A stretch of 64,000 bases of DNA, taken from NCBI GenBank assembly GCA_023053685.1, contig JALIGW010000004.1:81808797-81872796 (forward strand), in the 5' to 3' direction. The DNA comes from Diadophis punctatus similis (lineage: Eukaryota; Chordata; Lepidosauria; Squamata; Dipsadidae). The position numbers and the translations under genes are program-made. The notes beneath the pieces were generated by a model. It worked only from the letters and a program-made list of their open reading frames with translations, searched no databases and was not told the DNA's origin. Shown piece after piece: positions 54,435 through 64,000 of the stretch (the stretch's first letter is position 1; every line of letters begins with the position of its first letter).

Positions 54435-57072
54435 TCAACAGCCAGACTATTTTTTTTAGCCTTCTGCAAGTTCAGCCAAGGAGTTATTGGCTGAACTTCA
54501 TTTTTTATTTGGTATTTTCTTTTGCTGGACGCAAAACTACGAAAAACGAAGGCGCACAGACACGCCGACGACCTACGATTCACGGTTCTCCTTGTGTCAA
54601 AGCTAATGTTGGTATTTCAGAAAGCTTTTCCGTTCCAGTTCAAATAGAGAGACAGTATTGCCTTAAAGTAATTAACCTCCCCATCGTCTGCTGCTATGAA
54701 CCGAAAGGACGAAATCCCAAGCTCCGCCCCCTTTGGGCTGGAGAAAAGGGGCGGGGCTTGCATCCCGATGCCCCTTAATCCCACTCGCCAGCCGCCTTCC
54801 TCCTACCTAAATGACACCAAGTTTGCTTTTTGGATGAAACTGGTTTCTGGCTTTGTGCCGGTTGTGTTCTGACCTTTTGCGGCATCGACACGGAATTTGC
54901 AAGCCCGGTGTTACAACTAACTTAAGTCCAGTTACAAAATGCTGCCCTTAAATATATGCCTTTTACTGGTTTCCCTGCCTAAAGCCTTAAACTGGGATGG
55001 GGGGGGGGGAATAGGACATCCAGCACGTGGGAAACGGATCCGTGGAACTCGGCCCCTTCGAACGATTTGGGTGCAAAGCCAAATGGGATAAATCAGTGTT
55101 GTTCTCTTCTGCTTCACTTATTTTACTTTGGGGCATCAAGAGTTGTGCATGGCTTCCCTGATTTATTGAAATTATTAAATATTGTCAGAAAGCCGCATGC
55201 TGCGCTTTGCAAATTACGTTTCCCGTTTAGATTAACCACCTTATTTTTCCAGAGTGTGCCGAAGCTTCTGTCCGTCGAAAAGTATTAATGGTTATTTTAA
55301 TTTTTCTGGCTTTCATTCAAGTCATGCATCCTTTGGAAGCTTATTGTCTCCTTATGAAATATATATATATACTGTATGTATATATATATTTAAGTCAAGT
55401 CCGATGCCTCCCTTATCCTCCCCCTGTTAGAAGTTGAAAGCAAGTGTATTTCAACTCACTAACAAGAGCACAAGGTCCATTGCCCGCTTATTCTAACCAG
55501 GATTACTGGTTTATGTCTTCCTTTGGATATCACTTTATCGTTTAGCCCTGCCTTAGTCATTAACACTAAGAATTATCCTTATGACAAGAGTTTATTTATA
55601 ATACTGCTGAATTAAATGAATACTTGAAATAAGCCCTCTACAAATTGGGTGTTTTATTTTTGGAATCTATGTTTATACACAAATGAATAAAGGGTGGAAT
55701 ACTTCTATTTAGCAAGGGTTTTCTTTATATTTTGCAAGCGATACTTTTAAGTTCAAGAAAGCTACGTTACAGATCTCAGATTATAAATAGAGTAGACTTA
55801 GAGGATATTGAATTAATTTCGTCGATCGAAAATGTCTATTTTTAATAATGTTACGAACAACAAGCTGAAGCACAACACATTCTAATGTTTAATTATTTTT
55901 AGAAGTCTGTTGGATTTAGAAGTCTGTTTTTAAAAGATACGATAGCTTCAAGTGGTGCACTAGAAGAGGACAAAATATTTAAATATTTCTGTTGCTGTTT
56001 CTATTTATCAGTTGTCTCGATCTATCAAAAACAATCCACTAAGGGGAAGATCTGCTTGATGAATCAGGTTCTTAAATTGCCTGCAGGTATCATGTCTTAC
56101 CATTATCCATACAGGACTGGATATAAAACTAATAGCATTAGTACCATAATAGTTATTACTTTCAACCAACTTATATATTTCTAATAGTAATACATATTTA
56201 TATAAAGTTGCAATCTATCATTATTCAATTCCATGTTTTCTCTTATTATTGCTCTTTATTATATAAAAGTGTGTACACTAATATTCCCCTTTTCTCTTAT
56301 TTCTATCCCTTATTTTAACTTTTAATCATGTCCTCCTTTGTTAAAAAAACATTTTATTTCTATCCTACCTACAAAAAAAAAGAAAAGAAAGGAAAGATAA
56401 AGAAAAAAAGAAAAGCAACACCAAAAGCGAAAAATCCTCTATCCATCATCTCTTGTCCGCTTTGATACTTTAATTGCTATGCTTTTTTTTTTCTTTTTGT
56501 GCATTATTTTCTTCCGTATTTTCCTCAGTCTGTAAAATGTGATTAAAAATAAATTTACAGAAAAAATATCTGGAAATCCTTAAAACCAGTTGGGTTAATG
56601 CTTATAACTGAGACTCACCATCAATGGTCATGGCGAAGATGTTCTGAGCAATTTTAAAAATCAAGAGTACTCAATTTGGGAATCCATTTAGTAAACTCGG
56701 AAAAATAATCTATTTTGGACATATTTAATAACCATGTCAAATGGAAGCTATCTTCTTAGGCAGAGAAATTTAAGATTTTTTTTTAGAAGCACGTCTACAC
56801 GAGACGGAGAGAATTTCTCCCATATAGAGAATGGACATTGGACTAGAAAGAATTGAGATGTTAAATCCAGCAATTTGCTGACTAAGCAAAGATTACCAAG
56901 CAGTTCACGTTTGAGATAGCATAGAACATCTAGGATTTAAATCCCAGGTTACTGTACAGTTGTTGTTGGGTTCATTATCACTAGACATGATTACTAAGAT
57001 TGATGGATTTCAGCATAATTTGGTAGGAAGTGTAGGACAGCGACAATAAAGTTTATCAGACTTGCTATAAAG

Positions 57073-57195
57073 CAGGGGTATCCAAATTTAGCAATTTTAA
57101 GACTTGTGGACTTCAATCCCAGAAGCCATGTTAGGTGGGGAATTCTGGGAGTTGAAGTTCACAAGTCTTAAAGCTGCCAAGGTTGGACACTCCTG
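57073..57195. mobile_element. Palindromic MITE, full copy
   Basis: Arms with CTTGTGGACTTCAA and its inverted counterpart GGAGTTGAAGTTCACAAG; ends CAGGGGTATCC and GGACACTCCTG. Confidence 0.82.
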
Positions 57196-57244
57196 CCTTT
57201 TGGGAGAAATTTTAGTTCATATTACAACTAGCACCACGTTTTAG

Positions 57245-57475
57245 GATCGAGTGGTGCGATGGCCTAGAGGTGGAGCTCTGGCCTCGCAATCAGGAGGCTG
57301 TGAGTTCGATCCTAGGTAGAGGCAAATATTTCTCTCTCTCGGCACCATGAGAATATATCTGCTGAACAAAGCTCCACATTGGCAACAGGAAGGGCCTCCG
57401 GCCAGTAAACACTCAGCTCCATTCAATTGCCCTGACTCTACCCCGCAAGGGATTACGGGGTCATTAAACAAACAA
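57245..57475 (+). mobile_element. SINE with RTE/Bov-B-like tail, full copy
   Basis: tRNA-like head with A-box-like TGGCCTAGAGGTGGAGC and B-box-like GAGTTCGATCC, then GAATATATCTGCTGAA and the tail GGGATTACGGGGTCATTAAA. Confidence 0.8.
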
Positions 57476-58439
57476 CAACGTTTTAGGATTGGAAAGATTC
57501 AAACATGAAACCTTGGCCCTTCCCCACAAAAATCCCACCCAACTTTTGCAAAAATCCACACTATTTGCAAAGAACGCCAAAGCAATTCCTGCCCTCTCTC
57601 CAAGCATGCATTTGATCTGATTTCTTATTGGCCCAGGTTATTTATTATTGTCCCTTTTGAAGGTGTACTTTTGGTGGAGACGCTGAAGTTCAGATAGGCC
57701 TATTTCAATCTTCTGAACCCAATCGGAGAACATTTCTGAGCTTATTTTCAGAAATAAGTTGAACTGGAATTTGTCGTTTTAACTTCTGGCTCCGGAACAG
57801 CAAGAAACACTGGTCCAGACAGTAATAACAGGGGGGGGGACTTAAAAGAGAGGTTATCTGTCACTCCTAAGCCTTTGATTTTCTATATTCCACCCTTTCC
57901 TTCCAAAAGTAAGTTGGACTTGTAAGAAAGAGCTGATAGACTAGATTCAGTTCTTAATTCTGGGCAGCAGAGAGTTAAAGATCAAATGCTAACCACGACA
58001 TCTTTGGATGTAAATGAACTTTTGCAGATGCCATTATTAGATCATTTTTTTGCTACAGCTTCTGTGACTTTCAGTGGAACTGCTAAAAGTGCAAATTTCC
58101 TCCTATCGCTGACCATCCTCCGACTCCACCCTCGTTTTGAAAATCTAAAGCAGGTTTCTTTTCCCTCCCAGTGTGGTGTTAATTCCCATGGGCTGACCAG
58201 CAAATTCCAGGGTCTGCCTATAACTGGAAGACCCCAAGCTTATGTACAGGAAACCGAGAGAGATAATAAAATCGGTGTTTTAAAACGTCGGAAAGAATGT
58301 ATTAAAGTTTTATTTTGATATGAAGATTACAGACCTGAGAAGCACTTTAACCATCACTTTGTGGAGTTTTTTTCTTTTTCTTTTGTCTCTTCTCTGGATG
58401 TGTCTTTGGACAGAAATAGGTAGGCACAATATATGTTTT

Positions 58440-58680
58440 ATGTCCCAAAAAGGTGCTTTTTCAAATGGCAACTGGACTTTTGTTTTTCCTTGAAGACATT
58501 TCACTGAGAATCCAAGAAGCTTCAGTTCTGACTGAAGTCAGAGTCAGAAATGAGTCAGAACTGAAGAAGCTTCTTGGATGAGAAGCGAAACGTCTTCAAG
58601 GAAAAACAAAAGTTCCAGTTTCCTTTTGAAAAAGCACTTTTGGGACAACCATGACCTGGATGATTGGAAATCTCCATAGA
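58440..58680. mobile_element. Foldback repeat
   Basis: Arms containing AAAGGTGCTTTTTCAAATGG and, inverted, GAAAAAGCACTTTTGGGAC. The right arm has GGATGAGAAGCGAAACGTC. Confidence 0.8.
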
Positions 58681-59469
58681 TATATGTGCTTTATGAGTTT
58701 TATTTTTTTTTAAGTGTGGTATTGCGGGTAACTTTACAGCTTAAATGTAGCTACAGATTATAAGAAGATTCTGAAAGGTCTTCAGATTTAAACAAGTCAC
58801 ATTTCGCCGTTTAAAAATGTGATTTCCTAACGCTTTTCATCGCCTTGTGTACAGTTTTCATGTGGCTTGGTCTACAGGAATGGCTTGAATCGCAACAAGT
58901 GTCGAAAGTGGACAAACTGTACATTTGGGGCAAATGGTTTTGTTTCTGTAAAATGGTGTAGATTTAACATAGGAATCTATTAGGCAGTTATTTGTTTTGG
59001 TTATTTTCCCATCCACAAAAGATTCTTTTTTTTTAAATGTGCCAATAATACTCACTGTGGTGTTTTTGTAACCAAGTGCTATTGTTCAAAAGTACTGTAT
59101 ATTACTATTTTAGCCACCAAATTTGTTAGTCTATATATTTCCTAATCTTAACTTCTATCAAGGCGGTAAAAATCTGTGTAAGAAACTAGTTTATATCAAA
59201 CCTTTTTTTGTATGTGCTAAATATCTAATGATCAAGAACTGGGCATGTGTGCTGAGCATACTTTCTTCTTTTTGATTCCTTCCCTCCAAAAATAAAAATG
59301 AATATATAGACATTTTTGGGGGGTTAATTTCATGTAACATACCAGAGGAAGATTAGAAGGCTGCATATGACTGTTCAAGATTGAGTACAATGCTTTAAAA
59401 TTTTCATTTGATGTAGACGAATAGATACCAAGACATTGCAGAGGTTTTTCTCACTGGGAACCCTTAAAG

Positions 59470-59636
59470 CAGTGATTCTCAACCATGACCCCCTTTAAAT
59501 AATTTTTGTGGCTAAGGAACATGGCCACGGACCCCCAAGACTTAACTCAAGATCTAAATCATAACATTTCTTCAAATCTGCACGCTTCAATGTGCCCTTC
59601 CACTGGGGTCCGCGGACCACAGGTCGAGAGCCACTG
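59470..59636. mobile_element. hAT-type MITE, CTCAACC family
   Basis: Ends CAGTGATTCTCAACC and GGTCGAGAGCCACTG; flanks CCTTAAAG and ACTTAAAA (6 of 8). Confidence 0.82.
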
Positions 59637-60070
59637 ACTTAAAATTACATTTCCTTACATAAACCCATTCTGAAATTGTAGTGTCCAGAAGCCGTTTTAT
59701 CACATCATAAAAATCCTATTTTCACATAGGTGTAATTTTACACAGAGACCTTGACCGGTGAGACGGAGATGGTGAAAGAACTAGGAACTTGTTACTTGCC
59801 ATTTCAGGAAGACATGAGGTTTCCGCGTTGTCATGGGTTTCCTTTTTCGACATTTAACACATGCCGTTTTATTTTTCCAGCAACCAAGCCTATAATGTAT
59901 TTTAAAAAGTGGTGTATTTTTTTATTTTTTGGAAAATGTAAGTGATCTGAAGTTGACTGTTTTTATGTTCAAACTGCTTTTTGGACCACTGGGTCTTTCT
60001 CTCTCTCTGTGTGTGTGTATGTAAAGATAAATATCTTTTAAAAACGGTCTGACGATAGTAAAACGAACAA

Positions 60071-60076
60071 AATAAA
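60071..60076 (+). terminator. Distal polyadenylation signal of SLC2A13
   Basis: AATAAA followed 20-45 bases later by a GT-rich stretch. It is the most complete of the candidate sites. Confidence 0.6.
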
Positions 60077-60209
60077 AGATAAATTGATTACAGAATCTTT
60101 TGTGGCGTTGTGTTTGTATGTCAGGGCAAGTTTAATTTTTGAACTGCTTGTTCAAGGTGTAGTCTCTGAACCACAAAGTGTACCTACCTCTCATAAATAT
60201 TAATACGAG

Positions 60210-60415
60210 TAGCAGGGGCGGGTTCCTCTTACTTGGCTACCGGTGCGCTGTGCGCGCATCATGTATCGCACGCACGCTAGCTACATGCGCGCATCCCTTT
60301 GCACAATTTTGCTTCCGCGCATGCGCAGGAAGCAAAAAATTACCGAAATCTCGCAAGGGGACGCATGTGTGTGCGTGATTTTGGCAATTTTTTGCTTCCG
60401 TGCATGTTGCGCATT
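60210..60415. mobile_element. hAT-type MITE, left part
   Basis: Begins CAGGGGCGGGTTCCTCTTAC and has inverted CGCATGCGC-type segments; the right end is lost in the AAT array. Confidence 0.55.
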
Positions 60416-60416
60416 A

Positions 60417-60494
60417 TAATAATAATAATTACTATAATAATAATTATAATAATTTAATTATAATTATATAATTATATTATAATTATATTATAAT

Positions 60495-60580
<86 letters not shown>
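60417..60580. repeat. (AAT)n trinucleotide array
   Basis: AAT run with ATTATAAT interruptions, flanked on both sides by GCGCAT-like sequence. Confidence 0.96.
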
Positions 60581-60581
<1 letters not shown>

Positions 60582-60760
60582 CGCATGTCGCGCATTATTA
60601 CAACTGCCAATAAACGAATCCTTTTGAACCACTGGCTCAGAAGTTCGTACTTTGAAGGTGGATGGGGACTTTGGGATCAGGTCATAAGTATCTTTTGGTG
60701 GGGGGGAAGTCTGCCATAACTTCCTAGGGCTGTTAAGCGATTGATCTTAACTTGAGGACT

Positions 60761-61145
60761 GTGGCTTGTCCTCAACCTACGACCGCAATTGAGCCAAAAA
60801 TTTATGTTGCTAAGCAAGACACTTATTAAATAATGAGTTTTGTCATATTTTACCACCTTTCTTGCCAGTCATTAAGTGAATCACTGCAGTTGTTAAATTA
60901 GTAACCCGGTTGTTCAATGAATTGGGCTTCCCCATTGACCTTGCTGGTCAAAAGGTCACAACATGGGATCCCGTGACCCCGGAACACTGCGACCATCATA
61001 ACGATGAGTCGGCTGCCAAGCGTCTGAATTTTGATCACGTCATGGGGATGCTGCAGCGGTCGTAAGTGTGAAAAACGGTCGTCAATCACTTTTTTCAATG
61101 CCGTCGTCACTTTGAACGACATTAAGTCGAACGTCGTGTTTGTAT
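60761..61145. mobile_element. Mariner-like MITE, nearly full length
   Basis: From GTCCTCAACCTACGACCGC to ACATTAAGTCGAACGTC, with all family segments. Confidence 0.83.
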
Positions 61146-61207
61146 ATCACAAAGAAATGCTATTGGAAGAACTGAGGTGAAATGCACAGGGAATGCAGGA
61201 CCAACCG

Positions 61208-61445
61208 AGCCGAGGTGGCGCAGCGGTTAGAGGGCAGTACTGCAGGCCACTTTAGCTGACTGTGATCCGCAGGTCAGCGGTTCAGATCTCACCGGCTCAA
61301 GGTTGACTCAGCCTTCCATCCTTCCGAGGTAGGTAAAATGAGGACCCAGATTGTTGGGGGCAATATAAATATACATTGCTTACTGGTGTAAACCGCTTAG
61401 AGAGTGCTTGCACTGTGAGGCGGTATATAAATCTCACAAATAAAT
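61208..61445 (+). mobile_element. tRNA-derived SINE, full length
   Basis: Head GCCGAGGTGGCGCAGCGGTT, B-box-like GGTTCAGATC, body AATGAGGACCCAGATTGTTG and an (AAAT)n tail. Confidence 0.93.
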
Positions 61446-61479
61446 AAACTGCGTAATTGTTTGATTCCAAATCTGATCG

Positions 61480-61655
61480 GATTTCTTTTTTATTTATTTA
61501 TTTTATTTATTTATTTGTCAAACATGTATAGGATAGTAGTAGTTTGTATAAACATAAGTAAAAAGTAACAATAAAAGAGGACAGTAGGACAGGGACGGTA
61601 GGCACAGTGGTGCGCTTATGCACGCCCCTTACAGACCTCTTAGAAACGGGGAGAG
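61480..61655 (-). mobile_element. LINE 3' end, family not resolved
   Basis: Preceded on the + strand by an (ATTT)n run, which would be the poly-A-like tail. TTTGTCAAACATGTATAGG and CACGCCCCTTACAGACC look like a LINE 3' UTR. The assignment rests on layout. Confidence 0.45.
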
Positions 61656-62133
61656 GTCGACTGTAGATGTTTCTTTTAAAACAGCACCTATCTTGTGTGT
61701 TCCTTGCCTGCCGTAGATTTTGATCTTTCCATTATTTCCTGACTGTTACAGAGGGCACACAAATGGCAAAATCTTCTGCCTGGGAGATAATTCCAATTAT
61801 TATTCTGTTGTCCCTCTCTGTAGGGTTGTGCCATCATCACTTAATGAGTTTTCAGGCAAGAATAAGCTGAAAGCTGAGAGCGACCCGCTGGTTTGCGTGC
61901 AAATGGGAAAGATTTTATAATTAAGGGTAATGTAAACATAACCACAGCGGTGCAAGCAATTTTCTTTGGAGTCCGACACAGAAATCTCACATGCTCCAGT
62001 CTGCTGGTTTTCAAATATCTCTCTGGGTAAGAGTCTCTGCGTGAACATTTGTTACCGTCTGCTGAGCTCCTTGCAAAAAAAGAGAAGAGCTGTGGTTTGC
62101 AACCCAAAGGATTCCAAAATGAGATCGTCTCCA
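61656..62133. other. Intergenic sequence, no gene seen
   Basis: No recognised repeat or exon. Confidence 0.5.
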
Positions 62134-62260
62134 CCAGTGGTGGGTTGCTGACGGTTCGGACCGGTTCTTTAGAACCGGTAGCGGAAATTTACCGCCACTC
62201 GCCGAACCGGCAGCGATGACCGGCAGTCCACACTCCCGAACCGGTCCTCCGGTCACTGCA
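62134..62260. mobile_element. hAT-type MITE fragment (GGTTCGGACCGGTTC family)
   Basis: Begins CAGTGGTGGGTTGCTGACGG and has several AGAACCGG segments; no right end. Confidence 0.65.
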
Positions 62261-62812
62261 GCTTGCAAAAAGACTCTCTGCTTGCGAAAAAGGCGGCGGG
62301 GGGGGAGAGAAATCTGATTTAGTAACTAGCTGGATGAAGAAAACACAGCCAGTAAGCCAAAGTCTCCTAGGAAACAACCCCTGGATTTGCTGTTATCTTC
62401 AAACAGGCTTATAAAATTGGTCTCTCCTGGTGATGAATAAAGAGAGAGAGGTTGATGGGAGTGAGAAGCCTGTGGCTGCAAATGTTGGATTATCAAATAA
62501 TGAAGATAAAGCTTCCATCCGAAAGCGTAGGAACAAAAATAGTTTCTTCCCTTTATTTTCTTTCCCCAATTACTGAATGTTATGACATACTGTATACAAT
62601 AGAAAGATGCCTATCTCCATAAGAGATAGAAAGCCCTGGATAGTCACGTTTGCCAATGTTGTAAAATATTTAGGAAACAATCAGCAGCACAGGTACTGCT
62701 GAGCAAGCCTGTAGGGTTCCCATGGGCCATTTCCAGATAGGGACATGGCCACTGCTACCACACACCAACTTGCAGGCAGCAGTGTGAAATGCAGCACATA
62801 ACTAGCTTGGAG
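62261..62812. other. Intergenic sequence, no gene seen
   Basis: No recognised repeat or exon. Confidence 0.5.
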
Positions 62813-63113
62813 CAATGTTCCCTGTAAGATCAGAAAACAGCACGCGGCAGTTAGAAACTGCCGTGTGGCATTCTCTTTTCATATGCGCGGCCGCGCAGGC
62901 ATGCAGCATCTGACATTAGAAAATGCCGCGCGGAAGTTAGAAAATGCCGCGCGGAAGTTAGAAAATGCCGCGCGGAAGTTAGAAAATGCCGCGCGGAAGT
63001 TAGAAAATGCCGCGCGGAAGTTAGAAAATGCCGCGCGGAAGTTAGAAAATGCCGCGCGGCATTCTCTCGTTACATCCGCGGCCACGCGGCCGCGCAGCTT
63101 AGAGGGAACAGTG
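62813..63113. mobile_element. hAT-type MITE with internal 21-bp repeat
   Basis: Ends CAATGTTCCCTGTAAG and CTTAGAGGGAACAGTG are inverted; flanks GCTTGGAG and GCTTGCAG (7 of 8). The centre is a 21-bp tandem repeat. Confidence 0.9.
62916..63059. repeat. 21-bp tandem repeat, 6 full units plus 1 partial
   Basis: Unit TTAGAAAATGCCGCGCGGAA plus G, starting at 62916 and repeating without visible variation; the seventh unit is cut at 18 bases. The CCGCGCGG core is self-complementary. Confidence 0.96.
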
Positions 63114-63228
63114 GCTTGCAGGTTCAAATGGTCAAGTGACATATTACGAAGAGGCCTTGTCGTCATATTGTTCCACCCTTTGAGGGATACTCCAGGAACA
63201 CCGATAGAAAGATTCACTCAGGTAAGCA

Positions 63229-63362
63229 ATGTGGGTCCTTGGTGCTCTCTGAACTTGGTTTTCTTACAGATGTTTCATTGCTAGCACTGATGATGTTACC
63301 TAGTTTGGTAATGAAACGTTGGCAGGAAAACCACCCAAGTTCAGAGAGCACCAAGGACCCCA
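63229..63362. mobile_element. Foldback repeat with hammerhead-like core
   Basis: Outer arms GGTCCTTGGTGCTCTCTGAA and inverted TTCAGAGAGCACCAAGGACC enclose about 75 bp. Within it CTGATGA (63287-63293), a six-pair stem and GAAA (63313-63316) resemble a hammerhead ribozyme core. Confidence 0.65.
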
Positions 63363-64000
63363 CAGTTCAACCCCTGAGCTACAAATTTATTCATTGATTT
63401 ATTATTACATTTATTGACCACTTATCTTACCACTCTGGGTGGCTAATATTCTCTTCTATCGGGTTAAACCATTGTCGATCAAATGATTTTGGGTAGAATT
63501 TTCAACAGTGAAGAAACCATTGTCTGCCTGGGCTGGTGTGCCCTTTGCTAACCGATTCACATTTTTCTTCTTTCTTTTGCTATTTTACTTTCTGTTGCCA
63601 CGTTCACAGATAAGAGTTCTCACTGTTCTGTGATTCGAAATAGTCCGAGAGACGTTAATGAAAAAAACCACTATTAGATACTAATAGTTCACAAACTGGT
63701 TCTCTCTCCCTCCACCACCATAAGGGCAGCTACTTCAAAGCCCTTGTGGTGGCATTTGGTGGGTGATTAGGAAAGGTAAACAATTGTCTTCCCTTGTATT
63801 TTATGAATGCATGAATGCCCTTCTTGAGATCCCCGGCACAGCTGACGAGAGCATGTGTGAATATGCCCTGCAAAATCTCATCATCTTGCAAGCAAATTGA
63901 ATTTCAGAAAAGGATTGCTTAGTTAGGTGGTTTCATGCTGGAGAATTGATTCTGTATACGAGCAACTTTCCTTCCCCAAATCGTATCACTGACCACTGAC
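63363..64000. other. Intergenic sequence, no gene seen
   Basis: No recognised repeat or exon. Confidence 0.5.

Larger units (their letters stand above)
51715..60095 (+). other. SLC2A13: SLC2A13 3' UTR (extent inferred)
   Basis: AATAAA signals lie at 51890, 55686, 58265, 59291 and 60071. The last is followed by a GT-rich element (TTTTGTGGCGTTGTGTTTG, about 60098-60116), the best-formed site. Long 3' UTRs are known for this gene in mammals. Non-repetitive stretches at 51715-52849, 54440-57060 and 57480-58435 contain no further coding frames I can support. Repeats listed separately interrupt the rest. The actual end could be any of the listed signals. Confidence 0.6.

Noticed and set aside
53957..54778. 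Plus-strand frame of 273 codons in the 3' UTR region
   Set aside because: It is a chance read-through of a CR1 tail, a hAT MITE and unique sequence, with no recognisable domain.
60178..60378. Small gene after SLC2A13
   Set aside because: The frame lies in a MITE remnant and has no domain or splice signals.
62916..63059. CRISPR-like array
   Set aside because: Units are directly abutting with no spacers, inside a vertebrate DNA transposon.

Overview
The window is vertebrate nuclear DNA, and the repeats point strongly to a squamate, most likely an advanced (colubroid) snake. Kilobase-long ATTCT/AGAAT pentanucleotide arrays sit against the 3' ends of CR1-L3-type LINEs, a known peculiarity of snake genomes. 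CR1 fragments, tRNA-derived SINEs, an RTE/Bov-B-like SINE tail and dozens of short hAT-type MITEs fill the rest. The species call is inference.

The only host gene I can support is SLC2A13 (HMIT, the proton/myo-inositol symporter), on the + strand. Its last six coding exons lie at 12179-12342, 13624-13744, 31000-31125, 48890-49011, 49881-50033 and 51488-51714. All have AG/GT boundaries, compatible phases and no internal stops, and together encode about 303 C-terminal residues from TM7/8 to the C-terminus. The earlier exons lie upstream. A long 3' UTR follows; the best distal polyadenylation signal is at 60071, with a GT-rich element just after it. Beyond about 60.1 kb I see only intergenic repeats.

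Layout: 1-12178 is upstream intron (two related solo LTRs, hAT MITEs, CR1, simple repeats). The intron 13745-30999 carries the most striking object: a tandem endogenous retrovirus array at 15870-24175 (LTR-int-LTR-int-LTR-int-LTR, 2563-bp period) bounded by a single 6-bp target duplication. The copies are nearly identical and equally defective. Each has a frameshifted matrix fragment fused to an integrase C-terminal part and an env with a long proline-rich leader, truncated and frame-broken. The primer binding site looks tRNA-Trp-like. The intron 31126-48889 is dominated by pentanucleotide satellites, a palindromic hAT MITE and several full hAT MITEs. The last two introns are short and contain a MITE each and a homopurine tract.

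Structural themes: (1) hAT MITEs with 8-bp duplications of the form nnnTAnnn, inserted repeatedly at one octamer in the CR1 3' end; (2) foldback elements, some with a hammerhead-ribozyme-like core; (3) simple repeats organised into higher-order units. Apart from SLC2A13, the longest open frames are artefacts of repeats. All identity statements come from reading the sequence, not from alignment or database searches.
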